Assembly (NCBI RefSeq): GCF_900102625.1
Contig: NZ_FMZC01000015.1
Location: 1 to 64,000, forward strand
DNA length: 64,000 bases
Reading direction: 5' to 3'
Source: Paracidovorax valerianellae
Lineage (GTDB): Bacteria; Pseudomonadota; Gammaproteobacteria; Burkholderiales; Burkholderiaceae_C
Under the pieces are notes generated by a model. It did no database searches. It had not been told where the DNA came from and saw only the letters and a list, made by a program, of their open reading frames with translations. Made by a program: the position numbers and the translations under genes. This document shows, one piece after another, positions 63,903-64,000 of this stretch; the first letter of the stretch is position 1; each line of letters opens with the position of its first letter.

Positions 63903-64000
63903 TCACGCCGCCGGTGCAGCAGCCGGCTTTCCTGCAGCGGCCATCGCGATCCCCAGCACCGCCAGCCCGCCCGTGAGCCCGACGATGGCCGACCACCCGC
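63903..64000 (-). CDS. C-terminal end of a membrane protein (cut by window edge)
   Basis: The minus-strand frame entering from the edge ends at TGA 63903-63905. The 31 visible residues are a hydrophobic helix (AIVGLTGGLAVLGIAMA) and a short AAGKPAAAPAA tail, as at the end of many MFS permeases. Family cannot be assigned. Confidence 0.5.
   Translation of the reverse strand, partial: GWSAIVGLTGGLAVLGIAMAAAGKPAAAPAA

Overview
The window is GC-rich chromosomal DNA whose gene content (RelA-type ppGpp synthetase, sdhCDAB-sdhE-gltA joined to mdh and acnB, Bug-family binding protein, OmpR/EnvZ, dispersed Comamonadaceae-type palindromic repeats) points to a betaproteobacterium of the family Comamonadaceae, Acidovorax-like. 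This placement is inferred from gene order and protein style; no search was run.

Region 1 (1-8880) is the accessory part. After the tail of an IS5-family transposase comes a same-strand cluster: aldo/keto reductase, sulfotransferase-like protein, an HK97-fold shell protein of encapsulin size, an MFS transporter, CysD, a CysN-CysC fusion, and an FAD-dependent amine/amino-acid oxidase. CysD plus CysNC make PAPS, the sulfonate donor a sulfotransferase needs, and the shell protein has no phage genes around it. I read this as an encapsulin-associated sulfonation pathway of unknown product. The transporter and the oxidase are each frameshifted, one in a GGCGC tandem repeat and one in a C6 tract, so the pathway is either decaying or switchable by slippage.

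Region 2 (9050-21670) is the TCA locus. On the minus strand mdh, tam, a CitE-like lyase, a secreted Ala/Lys/Pro-rich protein and acnB follow each other. On the plus strand are a GntR-type regulator, sdhC-D-A-B-E and gltA, closed by a strong terminator. Region 3 (21800-34400) is housekeeping: tRNA-Val(GAC), relA, an alpha/beta hydrolase, 3-hydroxybutyrate dehydrogenase, a SIMPL-domain protein, ompR-envZ, ispD-ispF and mfd.

Region 4 (34400-52240) is a mosaic of single genes: a membrane ORFan, an orphan Bug protein, serB, an orphan MetQ-like protein, an SDR/LysR pair, a LysE/ArgP pair, a truncated globin, YciH, a DEAD-box helicase, a second aldo/keto reductase, slyX, an aminotransferase, an S9 peptidase, nth and a TerB/DUF697 protein. 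Region 5 (52640-60480) holds an MHS-type transporter and a polyamine-type ABC transporter operon with its own GntR regulator, a racemase, and a clear GTATAC-centred operator upstream.

Region 6 (60480-64000) is accessory and visibly less GC-rich at first: a DUF6402-like protein followed by two paralogous small anchored proteins (a possible effector/immunity set), then an exported alginate-lyase-like protein and the tail of a membrane protein cut by the window edge. Five copies of one palindromic repeat are scattered over the window. One of them encodes a signal peptide and another supplies the last codons of nth.
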